A DNA stretch of 21,750 bases from a virus. The stretch spans positions 1 through 21,750 of the IMG/VR virus record IMGVR_UViG_3300028592_000085; one strand, 5' to 3'. The translations under genes were made by a program, and so were the position numbers. Below are positions 6,258 through 14,520 of the stretch, one piece after another. Positions within the stretch are counted from its first letter, which is position 1. The number at the start of each line of letters is the position of its first letter. The notes below the pieces were generated by a model that was not told the origin of the DNA, did no database searches, and was given only the letters and a program-made list of their open reading frames with translations.

Positions 6258-8152
6258 TACGCCACCTCCTGCGAACCGGAGGTGTATTCGAGGTAGGTCC
6301 GCTGGTTCATATTGTCCAGCGTGACGCCCGTGATCTGGACGTAGCGGGGAACAGCCTCCTCGTCGTCAAGGTTGTACGTGTTCAACTTCAGGCTGATCTC
6401 TCGACCGCCGACTTTGGTGATTACGTCCCCGACCTTGAAGCCCGTCAGGATCCCGAAGAGTTGGGCCGTCCCACTCGTGGGCAGGATCTGAAGTGTTTGG
6501 GCCAGCTTTTCGAGGTAGGTCTGCAGGGCAGCGTTGTCGTTGGCAAGATCAGCGTCGCCCGTGAGCGCGGACGCGAAGTCGCCCCCCGTTCGGCGCCGAC
6601 GGAAATGGAACCTGTCAGACAGATCGAGCATGTCGTAGATCGGGTGAACGATCGAAACGTCATGTTGCAGATCGCTGACGTACACTCCGGTGTTGATCCG
6701 GGTGTCGGACTGGACCCCACAGGTGAGACGAAACTCCAAGCCGGGGTTCTGAAGATCCGGTGGCGGCGTGTGGAACTTGATGCCGATCTGATCGGGCAGG
6801 ACGCGGTAGCCCCACTCCTCGGGGGCGGGTAGCCACTCCTGTGTGGATGCGAGCCGATACTGCAGGAACGGAGGTCGACGGATTCGCTTGTCTGTGACAA
6901 CATCCTTGTAGGTCGTCAGGCAGTCCTCGGCCTTTCGACGACGTGGCAGATAGTCGGGCGAACTGAGTCCGTCGTTGAGGTCAACCGGGGGAATCTCCGG
7001 TCGCAGGTCGGTGTAGTCGAGTCCTTCATTGGCCACCCACGCCCGCCCAATGAACGAGTCCGAGTCATCGGGGATGATCGAGTCGGCCGGCGGGTCCCAG
7101 CACTTGTAAAGCGGGATCGTCAGTTCCTCTTCAGTGAAGGAACCGTAGCCGGCAATCGCCTTGGGAAGAGCCAGAAGGGACACGTTGAACTGTGCCCGCT
7201 CCGTCCGGGACTGATCAACCACCTCGCCGATTGCATCTAGCGGGAGTTCCCATTCCGACGCTTCGCCGTTCGGCCGCCCGCGGGTGAAGATGCGGATGCG
7301 AGGCGTCATGCCGTCTTCGATGACCGACGTTCCTTCGAAAACCACGGCCCATTGAAAACCGTGAGGATCGAGCACAGCCGACAGGTACTGCGGGAGCGAT
7401 TTGGTGATCGGGTACGTCAAGTCCTTCACGTCCGGAGGCGTGAGCATCACCTCCCCAAGTTCGTCCGCTATTTCCTCGGCAGTGGTCCCGATCGTCGCGG
7501 GATTCTTGATCCACCATTCGTCTTCGTTGATGGTCCACAGGAAGTAGGCCACGACCTGCGGCAACGTCCATGACGCAGCCTCGGTCCCCATGTATTCGAG
7601 CGCGGCGGTAGAAAGACCTTGCTCGGGGTCGAGGAGATAGAAGTGACGGGCGGTCTCGTAGGGGGCGGATTCGCTTGCCTCGTCATGTGTCGCGTCCCGA
7701 TTGCCCCGAGCTTTTCCATCAACGACAGGGTTGAAGTAGAACTTCTGCCAGGTGTCCAATGGCTTGTCGCTGAACGGTTCCCAGACACGAGCCCCAGGCG
7801 GCAGTTGCCCGAAGTGGTGCGGCCGAAGCGAAGCCGTGTAGCCGCGAGACTCCTGCGAATCGATGGAGTCGTTCCGCCCAACGATCTCCCCCCGGAAGAT
7901 CGGCCCCAGCGGCTCGTTGTCCTGAAACGCCCACACCTCAACGATGTTGTTCGAGATTGAGGTGAGGGCCGTGTTTTCCAACCGCCCCTCGCGGCCGAGA
8001 TCAAAGAGGAGTGTCGCCTCTGCAACGCCGTTGATCGCCAGACGCACAGTCACCACCTGCCACGAAGGATCATGCTCCTCGTAGTCCGGTTCCCCCCCCT
8101 CTTCATCGCCGACGAAGGCTCGGAGTTCGGTGACAGAGACAACGGGCGGCAA
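6257..8152 (-). CDS. Tail hub / baseplate-like structural protein, 631 aa, TTG start
   Basis: Probably the hub at the tail tip, linking tube and fibres. The size, the position two genes after the tape measure, and the layout fit: an N-terminal beta domain with VTVRLAINGVAEATLLFDLG and IFRGEIVGRN (about residues 30-95, like the first domain of gp27-type hubs), a long mixed middle part with many Trp and Tyr, and a C-terminal beta part with GDVITKVGGREISLKLNTY. No catalytic motif is seen. No ATG lies near the N-terminus; the start is TTG at 8152, supported by AAGGAG six bases upstream within the end of the preceding gene. The hub call is inferred from context and fold pattern, not from a clear family signature. 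Confidence 0.7.
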   Translation of the reverse strand: MPPVVSVTELRAFVGDEEGGEPDYEEHDPSWQVVTVRLAINGVAEATLLFDLGREGRLENTALTSISNNIVEVWAFQDNEPLGPIFRGEIVGRNDSIDSQESRGYTASLRPHHFGQLPPGARVWEPFSDKPLDTWQKFYFNPVVDGKARGNRDATHDEASESAPYETARHFYLLDPEQGLSTAALEYMGTEAASWTLPQVVAYFLWTINEDEWWIKNPATIGTTAEEIADELGEVMLTPPDVKDLTYPITKSLPQYLSAVLDPHGFQWAVVFEGTSVIEDGMTPRIRIFTRGRPNGEASEWELPLDAIGEVVDQSRTERAQFNVSLLALPKAIAGYGSFTEEELTIPLYKCWDPPADSIIPDDSDSFIGRAWVANEGLDYTDLRPEIPPVDLNDGLSSPDYLPRRRKAEDCLTTYKDVVTDKRIRRPPFLQYRLASTQEWLPAPEEWGYRVLPDQIGIKFHTPPPDLQNPGLEFRLTCGVQSDTRINTGVYVSDLQHDVSIVHPIYDMLDLSDRFHFRRRRTGGDFASALTGDADLANDNAALQTYLEKLAQTLQILPTSGTAQLFGILTGFKVGDVITKVGGREISLKLNTYNLDDEEAVPRYVQITGVTLDNMNQRTYLEYTSGSQEVA

Positions 8153-8155
8153 CGC

Positions 8156-8440
8156 TTACTCCTTCGGGGCCTTGGCACCAGCTTCCGGATCGGCGCCATT
8201 CACAAGCGTCGGGATGTCGTTCAACTTGAAGTCCGTGACAGCGACAGGCGGGGCCTTGGCGGCTTCCTTCATCTTCCGCTGACAGAACTGGCGGAACTCA
8301 TGGCGGGTCACCTCACTGGGAAACCTCGCGTCGTAGAGCGTGTCCATCGAGAAGTTGACTGCGGTGAAGTCGACACCCTTGATGGCCTCCTCCATCCGCT
8401 CTGCGGCGGTCTTCTCAGGGCTCGGGTTCTGGTTCGGCAT
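8156..8440 (-). CDS. Small acidic/helical tail-region protein, 94 aa
   Basis: Not recognised. It is hydrophilic with probable helices (AAERMEEAIKGV, RHEFRQFCQRKMKEAAK) and a loose Pro/Ala-rich C-terminus. It has no membrane segment. The ATG at 8440 lies 26 bases inside the end of the upstream gene and is preceded by GAGGG with seven bases of spacing. Its stop codon is only three bases before the TTG of the hub-like gene and overlaps that gene's ribosome site region, so the two are probably translated together. A role in building the tail tip is likely from position only. Confidence 0.65.
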   Translation of the reverse strand: MPNQNPSPEKTAAERMEEAIKGVDFTAVNFSMDTLYDARFPSEVTRHEFRQFCQRKMKEAAKAPPVAVTDFKLNDIPTLVNGADPEAGAKAPKE

Positions 8441-8831
8441 TGGGTTCCCTCTGTCGGAAAACGAGTAGGACTTTCACGGTCCAGCCATGCAGGCCAGACC
8501 CATCAGGAAACGTGCGTTCGACTCGCCGCATACTGGCAAAGGTGCAGCTCTCGTAGGTCCGGTCATCAACCACGAGACTGCCGTCGTTGCCCTTGTAGTC
8601 TTCAAGTTCGTCCATCGCGGCTTCGAGCAACGCTCGGGTTTCAAAGCCGCGGTAGCGAACGACAATGGGGATGTCGCGCCCCTTCATCTTGTCCTTGAGG
8701 TGCGTCTCCCCTCGGACGCCAGGGAACTGACCGCTGTAGAGGTTGAACTGCCACTCTTGCGGGTCTTCCCCCTCGTGGATTCCGTACGTCGTGATAAGGT
8801 CGATTGCCGAGTGCGACAGCGTCTGCGACAT
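8415..8831 (-). CDS. Tail protein next to the tape measure, 138 aa
   Basis: Not firmly identified. It lies directly downstream of the tape measure, where lambda has gpM and other phages have a distal-tail protein. It is beta-rich (WQFNLYSGQFPG, IPIVVRYRGFETRALLEAAMDEL, GSLVVDDRTYESCTF, WTVKVLLVFRQRE) and ends in a short Glu-Pro repeat (EPEPEP). The pattern would suit a small ring-forming tail-tip protein, and the lack of a hydrophobic segment argues against a lysis gene. The ATG shares one base with the TGA of the tape measure gene (TGATG), and the gene overlaps the next by 26 bases. Confidence 0.65.
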   Translation of the reverse strand: MSQTLSHSAIDLITTYGIHEGEDPQEWQFNLYSGQFPGVRGETHLKDKMKGRDIPIVVRYRGFETRALLEAAMDELEDYKGNDGSLVVDDRTYESCTFASMRRVERTFPDGSGLHGWTVKVLLVFRQREPNAEPEPEP

Positions 8832-10273
8832 CAGGGAGCCCTCCCCTGCTGCATGACAGGAGAGGCAGGGGCCTTGCCGCTGTTGTTCTGTTTGCGCATC
8901 TCATCAGTGTTGGTCGACAACATCTGACTGTTCTTTCGAAGTTCTGCAGTCACCTCGTCGAATGAGATGTTCATCGGAGAGAACATGCTGTGCGCCGTTC
9001 TCTGGGACACACCCATGCTTCGGGCCATGTCATATCCCCAAGCGTTTACGGCGTTGTGCATTGCCGGCTGGCCGCTCTGCCGAAACATCAGTTCTCGCTG
9101 TTTGGCAATCAGGTCGTCCTGCTGATCCGACGACAACGCTTCTTCCGCCAGAGAAGCATCGAGGCGGTTCTCTGTAGCAACACGACCGGACGTCCCGATT
9201 TCCATCGCCTTCGCCCAGCCGCTGCGGTCTTTTTGTCGACGAAGATTCAGGGCAAAAGCCTCACGTCCCTTCTTGCTCATAAGGGCCGAAAATGCGGCAA
9301 AGTGCTCCTGGCCAACGATGTTTGCGAGATCTGTATCCCGCGTATCCACCGGTGCCTTGTCGTAGGCTTCAGCGATGTCAGTAACCGCTTGAAAAAAGTT
9401 TTCCCCATCCCCAATGAGGTCCACGTTGTCATTGTCGAGACCGAGCCCCTTGAACCCCCGTTGGGCTGACTTATTGTCTTTCTGGGTTTGCAGCTTCCCG
9501 ACAATTCGACTGAGCGATGTTGCTGCCTCAGAAGACGGCATCGTTTCAAGAAGAGTCGCGTAGGCGGCGAACTGCTCAGGCATCGCGACAGACGTCATTC
9601 CCGCGGCATGCTTTGCCAAATCCGGAAGGGCCTGAAGGTTGAAGTTCGTGGGGTTCAACGTCTGAAGCGTCGACATGACATTCGTAATGCCAGCCGCCGT
9701 CTTGTTCTGCCCGGTCGCCGCGAGGTAACTAGAGATCGACGTTGCAAACTCAGCGGGATCGGCATCACGCTCCCCGAGCGCAGCCATGCCCGTCAGTAAG
9801 GCGACGTTTGCCGGTCCCGCCGCGTCTTCCAGTTCGAAGCCAGAGCCCTCAAGTGCCTGTCGGGCCAACGCCGCCTGCTTGATTGTCGTGCCTGCGGTTC
9901 TGGCCGATTGAAAAACCTTCTTTCGGATCGCCTCGGATTCTGGGCCCGAGATGCCAGACAAGGCATCCATCTTTCGGAAAATCGAGTCGTATTCTCGCCC
10001 AACACCTTCCGCTTCCTGGCGGATCTTTCGGTTGGCATCGACGATGAGATTGAGGGTCTGCTGAACACCGACAAGGCTCAGTGCCCATCGGCCGATAGTG
10101 TCGACGACCTGCCCAAAGCTCTGCTTCGTCTCATCCCCAGCCTTCTTCGACTCCTTCGCCAGACCCGACATCTTCCGTTCGAGCTTGTCGAGCATCTGGT
10201 AATGCTTGTTCAGAGCCTCGATGTACTGTCGGTCGTCGAGCGTCTGCGTCAGCGAAATCGTGTTACCCGACAT
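8831..10273 (-). CDS. Tail tape measure protein, 480 aa
   Basis: Sets tail length and is ejected with the DNA in siphoviruses. The N-terminal 50 residues are coiled-coil-like (LNKHYQMLDKLERKMSGLAK). A hydrophobic segment lies at 56-78 (VVDTIGRWALSLVGV...), followed by a TP901-type core: ESEAIRKKVFQSARTAG, LARQALEGSGF, NVMSTLQTLNP, FFQAVTDIAEAYDKAPVDTRD, then DLANIVGQEHFAAFSALMS. The C-terminus is polar with helices. The frame is open to 10351, but the ATG at 10273 has GAGGTG shortly upstream and overlaps the previous gene by only 11 bases; the extension is Arg/Ser-rich and unlikely. At about 1.5 angstrom per residue, the family's usual scaling, the tail would be near 70 nm. Confidence 0.8.
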   Translation of the reverse strand: MSGNTISLTQTLDDRQYIEALNKHYQMLDKLERKMSGLAKESKKAGDETKQSFGQVVDTIGRWALSLVGVQQTLNLIVDANRKIRQEAEGVGREYDSIFRKMDALSGISGPESEAIRKKVFQSARTAGTTIKQAALARQALEGSGFELEDAAGPANVALLTGMAALGERDADPAEFATSISSYLAATGQNKTAAGITNVMSTLQTLNPTNFNLQALPDLAKHAAGMTSVAMPEQFAAYATLLETMPSSEAATSLSRIVGKLQTQKDNKSAQRGFKGLGLDNDNVDLIGDGENFFQAVTDIAEAYDKAPVDTRDTDLANIVGQEHFAAFSALMSKKGREAFALNLRRQKDRSGWAKAMEIGTSGRVATENRLDASLAEEALSSDQQDDLIAKQRELMFRQSGQPAMHNAVNAWGYDMARSMGVSQRTAHSMFSPMNISFDEVTAELRKNSQMLSTNTDEMRKQNNSGKAPASPVMQQGRAP

Positions 10274-10994
10274 CGTCCACCTCGCTTTCGAGGGGAATCG
10301 CGAGTGCCTCCGCTGCGAACTTCTGCTTACGGTGGATCTCGATGGATCCAACAGCCGCCAAGATCATCGGCCCCAGCGTCTCCGAGGTCAGGAGCCCGAG
10401 TACGTTCACGATCTCCGGGGTGATGCGGTAGTTGAGAGCCAACGAGTCGTAGCCGAACTCAAAGGCGTGCCCCCACTCAACGCCGTCTTCCGCCTTGCCG
10501 GTCGTGAGCTGACGGGTAAACGCCTCGCACCGCTTGATCCAGCTCGTCGCCTCAAAGTTGCGAGTCTGGTAGCGAGACATCCTCTCCAGTTTCACGCCGT
10601 CGGCGGTCAGGACGGTGGCCACGGGGAGCAGCAAGACGTCCGGGATGATCCACGCTTGCTCGGCGTCATTGAGCGGGAGTTGGTCCCCCGGAATCGGAAG
10701 CGGGACTTGAAGTTCTCGGGCCCGAGGCAGTTTCTCCGTGCCGTAGCCGACCGAGTATCGACCAGCAGCGAGACCGCGGAACGGCAGGGCCTCAAGCCAC
10801 GTCAGCGGTGACTTCGGGAGGGCGGTCGAGTCCCCTGGCTGAGGCCAGTAGTAGAGGATTCCGCTCTTGCCGTTGATCTGATGGACGATCGTGTGGAACC
10901 CGTGCGCAAGATGTCCCAGGCCAACGTCCCGCAGGGGTGCGGGATCAGCGTTAGCGCAAGGCTGCTCGGCGGGAATCCAGATCCGAAAGTGCAT
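10263..10994 (-). CDS. Unrecognised protein in the tail-assembly-chaperone position, 243 aa
   Basis: It lies between the tail-tube candidate and the tape measure, where lambda has the gpG/gpGT chaperones. The N-terminal half reads as a beta-containing domain (FHTIVHQINGKSGILYY, GLAAGRYSVGYGTEKL). The second half is mostly helical and contains FEFGYDSLALNYRITPEIV followed by LGLLTSETLGPMILAAV, as if a chaperone-like domain were joined to something else. I see no slippery heptamer near its end nor a suitable overlapping frame, so no programmed frameshift is called. The ATG lies three bases after the upstream TGA; the ribosome site is weak (TGAG). Function as a chaperone is a guess from position. 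Confidence 0.6.
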   Translation of the reverse strand: MHFRIWIPAEQPCANADPAPLRDVGLGHLAHGFHTIVHQINGKSGILYYWPQPGDSTALPKSPLTWLEALPFRGLAAGRYSVGYGTEKLPRARELQVPLPIPGDQLPLNDAEQAWIIPDVLLLPVATVLTADGVKLERMSRYQTRNFEATSWIKRCEAFTRQLTTGKAEDGVEWGHAFEFGYDSLALNYRITPEIVNVLGLLTSETLGPMILAAVGSIEIHRKQKFAAEALAIPLESEVDDVG

Positions 10995-10997
10995 TTC

Positions 10998-11894
10998 TCA
11001 AGCGAGAGCGGTGGTGACGGAAGCGGTAAGCGCCTTGCCCTGCACGCGGTAGGTGACCTCGCTGGCACCGCGGCCAGAGCCCTGGACCTGCTGCAGACTG
11101 CCGATGGCGTCACCGAACGACAGGGACAGGTGGCTCGACTGATCGTCCGCGACGTATCCACCGAGGTCTGTACGCCGGCGGCCGTAGACATTGACCGCCG
11201 TGAGGTCTTTGACGCCCGAGGTGAGGCTCGTGAGGTTGCTGTTGGACCGGAACGTGAGGTCAATCGACGGGGCACGGGAGGTGATGTAGATCTCCTTGGG
11301 AGCCTTCCCGCTTCCCTCCCACTGCTTCTCGACCGTGATGCCGAAATTGACCTGCCACGCGATCATGTCCGGCGTGATAACCGTCGGACCGGAGTAGGTC
11401 AGGCTGCCACCGCCGAAGCCGTAGGGAGCGTTGGCCGTTTCCGAGGCATAGTTTGCCGCGGCCGATTCCGAGAGCGGACTTTCACCGTCGTCGGACAGGT
11501 AGTGCACGGACGAAGTCAGGGTGATGTTCTGACCGCCCTGCCGTGCGGAGATCGACTCTGGAATGACCAAAGCTCCTTCGTTCCCGCTGATTGTGAAGTG
11601 GTTGCCGTTGGACTGGAACGTGCCGCCAGAAGATCCCTTGCGGAACGGAACCGTCACCGCCGTGGAGGCCGCGATCAGGAGCCCAGCAGTCGCACTGACA
11701 CCAGTCAGGTAGCCGACGATGTCCTCGGTCGTGAAGTTCACGACCGGCTCGAACATGTGCGAGAAGAACGCCTTCGGGTCCACGTCGGTGGAGCCGTACT
11801 GAGTCATGATCCCGGCACCCGGGCCCACCCCAGAGTTGGTGATCTGGCGAACCGTGGTCCCCCCCAAGATCACGTCGCCCGCAATGAATCTCAT
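10998..11894 (-). CDS. Major tail tube protein candidate, 298 aa
   Basis: Probably the subunit of the tail tube (lambda gpV position). The chain is rich in Ser, Thr, Gly and Val, with alternating beta patterns throughout (LLIAASTAVTVPFRKG, NHFTISGNEGALVIPESIS, IAWQVNFGITVEKQWEG, EIYITSRAPSIDLTFRSN, VTYRVQGKALTASVTT). It has no Cys, a modest Arg and Lys content and no signal peptide, as expected of a self-assembling virion protein. The extra length over lambda gpV (246 aa) could be an outer Ig-like domain or loops. The ATG overlaps the upstream TGA (ATGA). A capsid or fibre role is excluded mainly by gene order. Confidence 0.7.
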   Translation of the reverse strand: MRFIAGDVILGGTTVRQITNSGVGPGAGIMTQYGSTDVDPKAFFSHMFEPVVNFTTEDIVGYLTGVSATAGLLIAASTAVTVPFRKGSSGGTFQSNGNHFTISGNEGALVIPESISARQGGQNITLTSSVHYLSDDGESPLSESAAANYASETANAPYGFGGGSLTYSGPTVITPDMIAWQVNFGITVEKQWEGSGKAPKEIYITSRAPSIDLTFRSNSNLTSLTSGVKDLTAVNVYGRRRTDLGGYVADDQSSHLSLSFGDAIGSLQQVQGSGRGASEVTYRVQGKALTASVTTALA

Positions 11895-12379
11895 GACGCG
11901 CTCACTTTCCGCCTGCGAAGGCGCCGGATGCTTGGGTCGGTGGCCCCCTTGACGTATTCCTGCTCAATCGCCGCCATGTCGGCCTGCTTCTCTTCTGGGG
12001 CGTACGCTTCCAGCTCGCGACGCTGCCAGTCCGGAAGGGGCCGCTTGGCGTTTCCCCGCGTTCTCCAGGTCCACCGATTGGATGTTGCGGTGACCTTTCC
12101 GTTGGACTGAACGAGGTTGTAGAGCTCGCCCGTCATCACGTTTGGTCGGTATGGATCAACGCCCTTTTTCTTCTTCCGCTTGATGGTCGATGAGGCACGC
12201 GGTCGATAGCCGTACGCGCCGCCGGGCGCTGTCAGTGCATTGCGGTTGAAGTGCTTCGGGACCCGCTTGTCTTTGTGCTGATAGCCGCGACGTTCGAGGA
12301 TGCCCTTCAGGAGGCTTCGATGCTTCCCAACCGGCAGGTCATACTGCTCAATCAGAATCTGCAGGTTGCCCGGCATCAT
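11891..12379 (-). CDS. Tail completion / connector protein candidate, 162 aa
   Basis: Probably a tail completion factor of the gpZ or HK97-gp10 type, by position just before the tail tube. It is basic, with a Lys/Arg cluster (STIKRKKKKG, about residues 64-73), then YRPNVMTGELYNLVQS, an aromatic beta stretch (NRWTWRTRGN), a helical region (LPDWQRRELEAYAPEEKQADM) and an Arg-rich tail (RRLRRRK). The TGEL segment, close to a basic region, is what one expects of proteins of this group. Two ATG codons start the frame; the first overlaps the upstream stop (ATGA) and follows GGGGGTGA. A nucleic-acid-binding role for the basic cluster cannot be ruled out. Confidence 0.6.
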   Translation of the reverse strand: MMPGNLQILIEQYDLPVGKHRSLLKGILERRGYQHKDKRVPKHFNRNALTAPGGAYGYRPRASSTIKRKKKKGVDPYRPNVMTGELYNLVQSNGKVTATSNRWTWRTRGNAKRPLPDWQRRELEAYAPEEKQADMAAIEQEYVKGATDPSIRRLRRRKVSAS

Positions 12380-13134
12380 TCACCCCCGATGTCGCAGGTG
12401 ATCTTGCACCCCCAGAGCGGCAGTCCCGTCGGACTCTGCTGTGGCCGGTCCAGTTCATCCGGGCCGTCAGTGATCGCGATCGTTTGGAAGTCCATCCACG
12501 TCCGTCCGGTTGCTCCCGGCCGCTCACTTCCAGCCATGTTCTGAAGGTCGCAAACGACGCCATCAACGAGCTGTGCGAAGGCACGTCCGGCCCCCTGCGG
12601 ATCGTCAATCGAAAGGACGCGATCGAAGTAGGTGGACGGAGCCTCCCACTCCATCACTAGGGTCATCTGTGCCCCGGAGTAGAAGTAGTCCCCCCGAGAC
12701 TGGGACCGCTTCGTGATCTGCGGGCTGTCGACCCAGATCACAATCCGCGGTGGCTCCTGCGGGCGAACGTGGAGCGTTTCGAGGTCGTACTGTGCGATCG
12801 CCTCCAGCACCTGCACCGTTGTGACTTCATCGGCATAGGCCGCGCTCGCGATCGTCAGCGAGTTCCGCATGTCTTTGTGGCCGACGAACCGGCAATGTGC
12901 CCCAGGGAGAAACACCCGAGTCTGATCGCCAGGGATGACGAACGACGCCGCGCCCGCCGCACCATCGGTTACCGAAGACACCGGAACCATCGACTCGTTG
13001 GCGGTAACCCGGAAGATCGCCCGGCTGGCTTGCTGCTGATTGTTCGGCACCCGCAGGAACGCCCGAACCGCCTTCGATGCGGCAAGCATCTCAGCGAAGT
13101 CGTCGAGCAAGTCCCCTTGGATCTGAACACTCAC
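12376..13134 (-). CDS. Tail terminator-like protein with an inserted beta domain, 252 aa, GTG start
   Basis: Probable head-tail or tail-terminator component from its place between the FII-like gene and the tail tube. The N-terminal helix (LLDDFAEMLAASKAVRAFLR) and the later parts (PPRIVIWVDSPQITKRS, MTLVMEWEAP, FAQLVDGVVCDLQNM, WGCKITCDIGG) would together form an alpha/beta terminator-like fold. Residues about 63-113 look like an insert: FVIPGDQTRVFLPGAHCRFVG, then NSLTIASAAYADEVTTVQVLEAI, a small beta module also seen in other phage structural proteins. The start is GTG at 13134 with GAGGGGA five bases before it, and it overlaps the upstream TGA (GTGA). Assignment to a specific lambda equivalent (Z or U) is uncertain. 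Confidence 0.6.
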   Translation of the reverse strand: MSVQIQGDLLDDFAEMLAASKAVRAFLRVPNNQQQASRAIFRVTANESMVPVSSVTDGAAGAASFVIPGDQTRVFLPGAHCRFVGHKDMRNSLTIASAAYADEVTTVQVLEAIAQYDLETLHVRPQEPPRIVIWVDSPQITKRSQSRGDYFYSGAQMTLVMEWEAPSTYFDRVLSIDDPQGAGRAFAQLVDGVVCDLQNMAGSERPGATGRTWMDFQTIAITDGPDELDRPQQSPTGLPLWGCKITCDIGGE

Positions 13135-13460
13135 CGCGGTCCCCTCGTCTGCGGATCCCCCAGAACCAACTCAATCTCCCGCAGGCCGTCATTGCAGACG
13201 GGAGCGATGTTCTCCGTGCCGTACTCGACCCCGTTGATGATCCATCTTTCATAGAGACTGACGGTCACAGAATCAGCCACCTGAATCTTCGGTCGGAAGA
13301 TCCGCCCGTCTCCCCGTTCCTCGGTTCGATCGGGCGGCTCGACCGTCACGATGGCCGTAACCGGCTCGCCGTTCCCTACGCGGGTGATCGACTCGCCGTG
13401 CAGGGCCAAGAGACTCGGCGCGGCAGAGGTCGCAAACAGCAAATCGAATTGACTGGCCAT
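13131..13460 (-). CDS. Head-tail joining protein, lambda FII-like, 109 aa
   Basis: Expected to sit at the head-tail interface after DNA packaging. It begins with a short helix carrying FDLLFATS (lambda FII begins similarly with FDNLF), followed by a beta barrel pattern: ESITRVGNGEPVTAIVTVE, KIQVADSVTVSLYERWIING, and a last strand after DGLREIELVLG. Length (109 aa) is close to FII (117 aa), and it lies directly after the major capsid gene, as in lambda apart from FI. The ATG at 13460 is 11 bases after the capsid stop; the ribosome site is weak. The gene ends in a GTGA overlap with the next. Confidence 0.7.
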   Translation of the reverse strand: MASQFDLLFATSAAPSLLALHGESITRVGNGEPVTAIVTVEPPDRTEERGDGRIFRPKIQVADSVTVSLYERWIINGVEYGTENIAPVCNDGLREIELVLGDPQTRGPR

Positions 13461-13471
13461 CGGCTTTTGGC

Positions 13472-14446
13472 TCAGACGTGCGTGTTGGTCAGGAGGTGAC
13501 CGCAGGCCGTGTACATGACCTTGATCTGACGGTCGTTTCGGACCCGGATCACGTCGCCACGTCGCGTCTCATCGCGGTAGCTCTCGACCACGCCATCGAC
13601 GCCACCGTCGCCCGTCCAGTTGAAGATTCGTCCGAGGCAGGGCTCCGAGACGTCATCGCTGGTCGCGATGCGGGCCACCATCGCCATCGACTCGTCCCAG
13701 ATGCCCGACAGGTTGGCGTTCTGTCCTTCGGCCGCCGTGTCCTTGGTGCCGCCCGCCACGATGATGTAGGGGAGGTCGAACACGACCGAAAGTTCCTGGG
13801 CGGTGATGGCGCCCTTGCGAACGTCCATGAAGCCCTGGGCCTTCGAGCGGTCGATGATCTCGGCCACGTTCCGCAGTTTGCGGTAGAGCAGCCGCGAGAT
13901 GATGAGGGCATTCGCCCAGAGTCCGGTGTTCTCATAGATCTTGAGAACGGCCCCCTCGACATCCGCCACCGGGGTGGCCGTGGCAGCCGTCGACCAGGGA
14001 GTCGATACCGCCGTGGTCAGCGTCGCGCCGGCGTAGGTGACGGTGTTGAAGAGAGCCGCGGCAACGGCCTCCTCGGTCCCAACCATGATCTCCCGCATCG
14101 CCCGGTTGCGCGCCTTCACTTCGGCGTCGAAGTAGTTGGCATACATCTTGGCTTCGCGATCGTCGATCACCTCTTCGACGCCATGCTCTTCGGTGGCAAA
14201 ACTGTCGGTTTCGAAATTCCAGTTGCCACGGCTGTAGCCGGACCGCGGGGCCCGGCGGGTCTCGCGGCGCTTCAGAAGTTCCTTGAGGGGGATCCGGCCG
14301 AAACTCCCGGCCTGAACCGCCACATCGAGTTTCGGCAGGACGCGTTGGCCGATGAAGCCCTCCGCGTCCGCCAGAACATCGAACTCTTCCATCGAAGCCA
14401 AATCGGGTCGCAGCGTTGCAAGGCTGCTCGTTGGGGTTGCGCCCAT
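13472..14446 (-). CDS. Major capsid protein (HK97 fold, gpE-like), 324 aa
   Basis: Main shell protein. It lies right after the decoration gene, the lambda D-E order, and its length is near lambda gpE (341 aa). Recognisable parts are an N-terminal arm and E-loop region rich in Arg (LKRRETRRAPRSGYSRGNW), a long spine-helix region (YFDAEVKARNRAMREIMVGTEEAVAAALFN split over about residues 104-134), an A-domain with NALIISRLLYRKLRNVAEIIDRSKA, and a C-terminal part with LPYIIVAGGTKDTA, WDESMAMVARIA and LGRIFNWTGDGG. The sequence AGAGGA lies about nine bases before the ATG. A hairpin occupies the 74-base leader between it and the decoration gene. Cleavage by the upstream protease is not evident from sequence. 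Confidence 0.85.
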   Translation of the reverse strand: MGATPTSSLATLRPDLASMEEFDVLADAEGFIGQRVLPKLDVAVQAGSFGRIPLKELLKRRETRRAPRSGYSRGNWNFETDSFATEEHGVEEVIDDREAKMYANYFDAEVKARNRAMREIMVGTEEAVAAALFNTVTYAGATLTTAVSTPWSTAATATPVADVEGAVLKIYENTGLWANALIISRLLYRKLRNVAEIIDRSKAQGFMDVRKGAITAQELSVVFDLPYIIVAGGTKDTAAEGQNANLSGIWDESMAMVARIATSDDVSEPCLGRIFNWTGDGGVDGVVESYRDETRRGDVIRVRNDRQIKVMYTACGHLLTNTHV

Positions 14447-14479
14447 GGGGATCGTTCCTCTTTGAGGGGGTATCTGTCA

Positions 14480-14501
14480 GGGGTCGCCGACATGGCACCC
14501 C
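14480..14501 (-). promoter_or_regulatory. Hairpin in the leader of the major capsid gene
   Basis: GGGGT (14480-14484) pairs with ACCCC (14497-14501) and GCC (14486-14488) with GGC (14494-14496) around a five-base loop, with a single bulged base. Neither strand has a T-run after it, so it is not a classic terminator. It lies 34 bases before the capsid start and could protect or process the mRNA; this is inference. Confidence 0.35.
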
Positions 14502-14520
14502 ACAAAGCTCCGCGAGACTC

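Noticed and set aside
10881-12110. Plus-strand open frame of 409 codons opposite the tail-tube region
   Set aside because: Arg-rich composition, no motif, and it spans two well-supported minus-strand genes.
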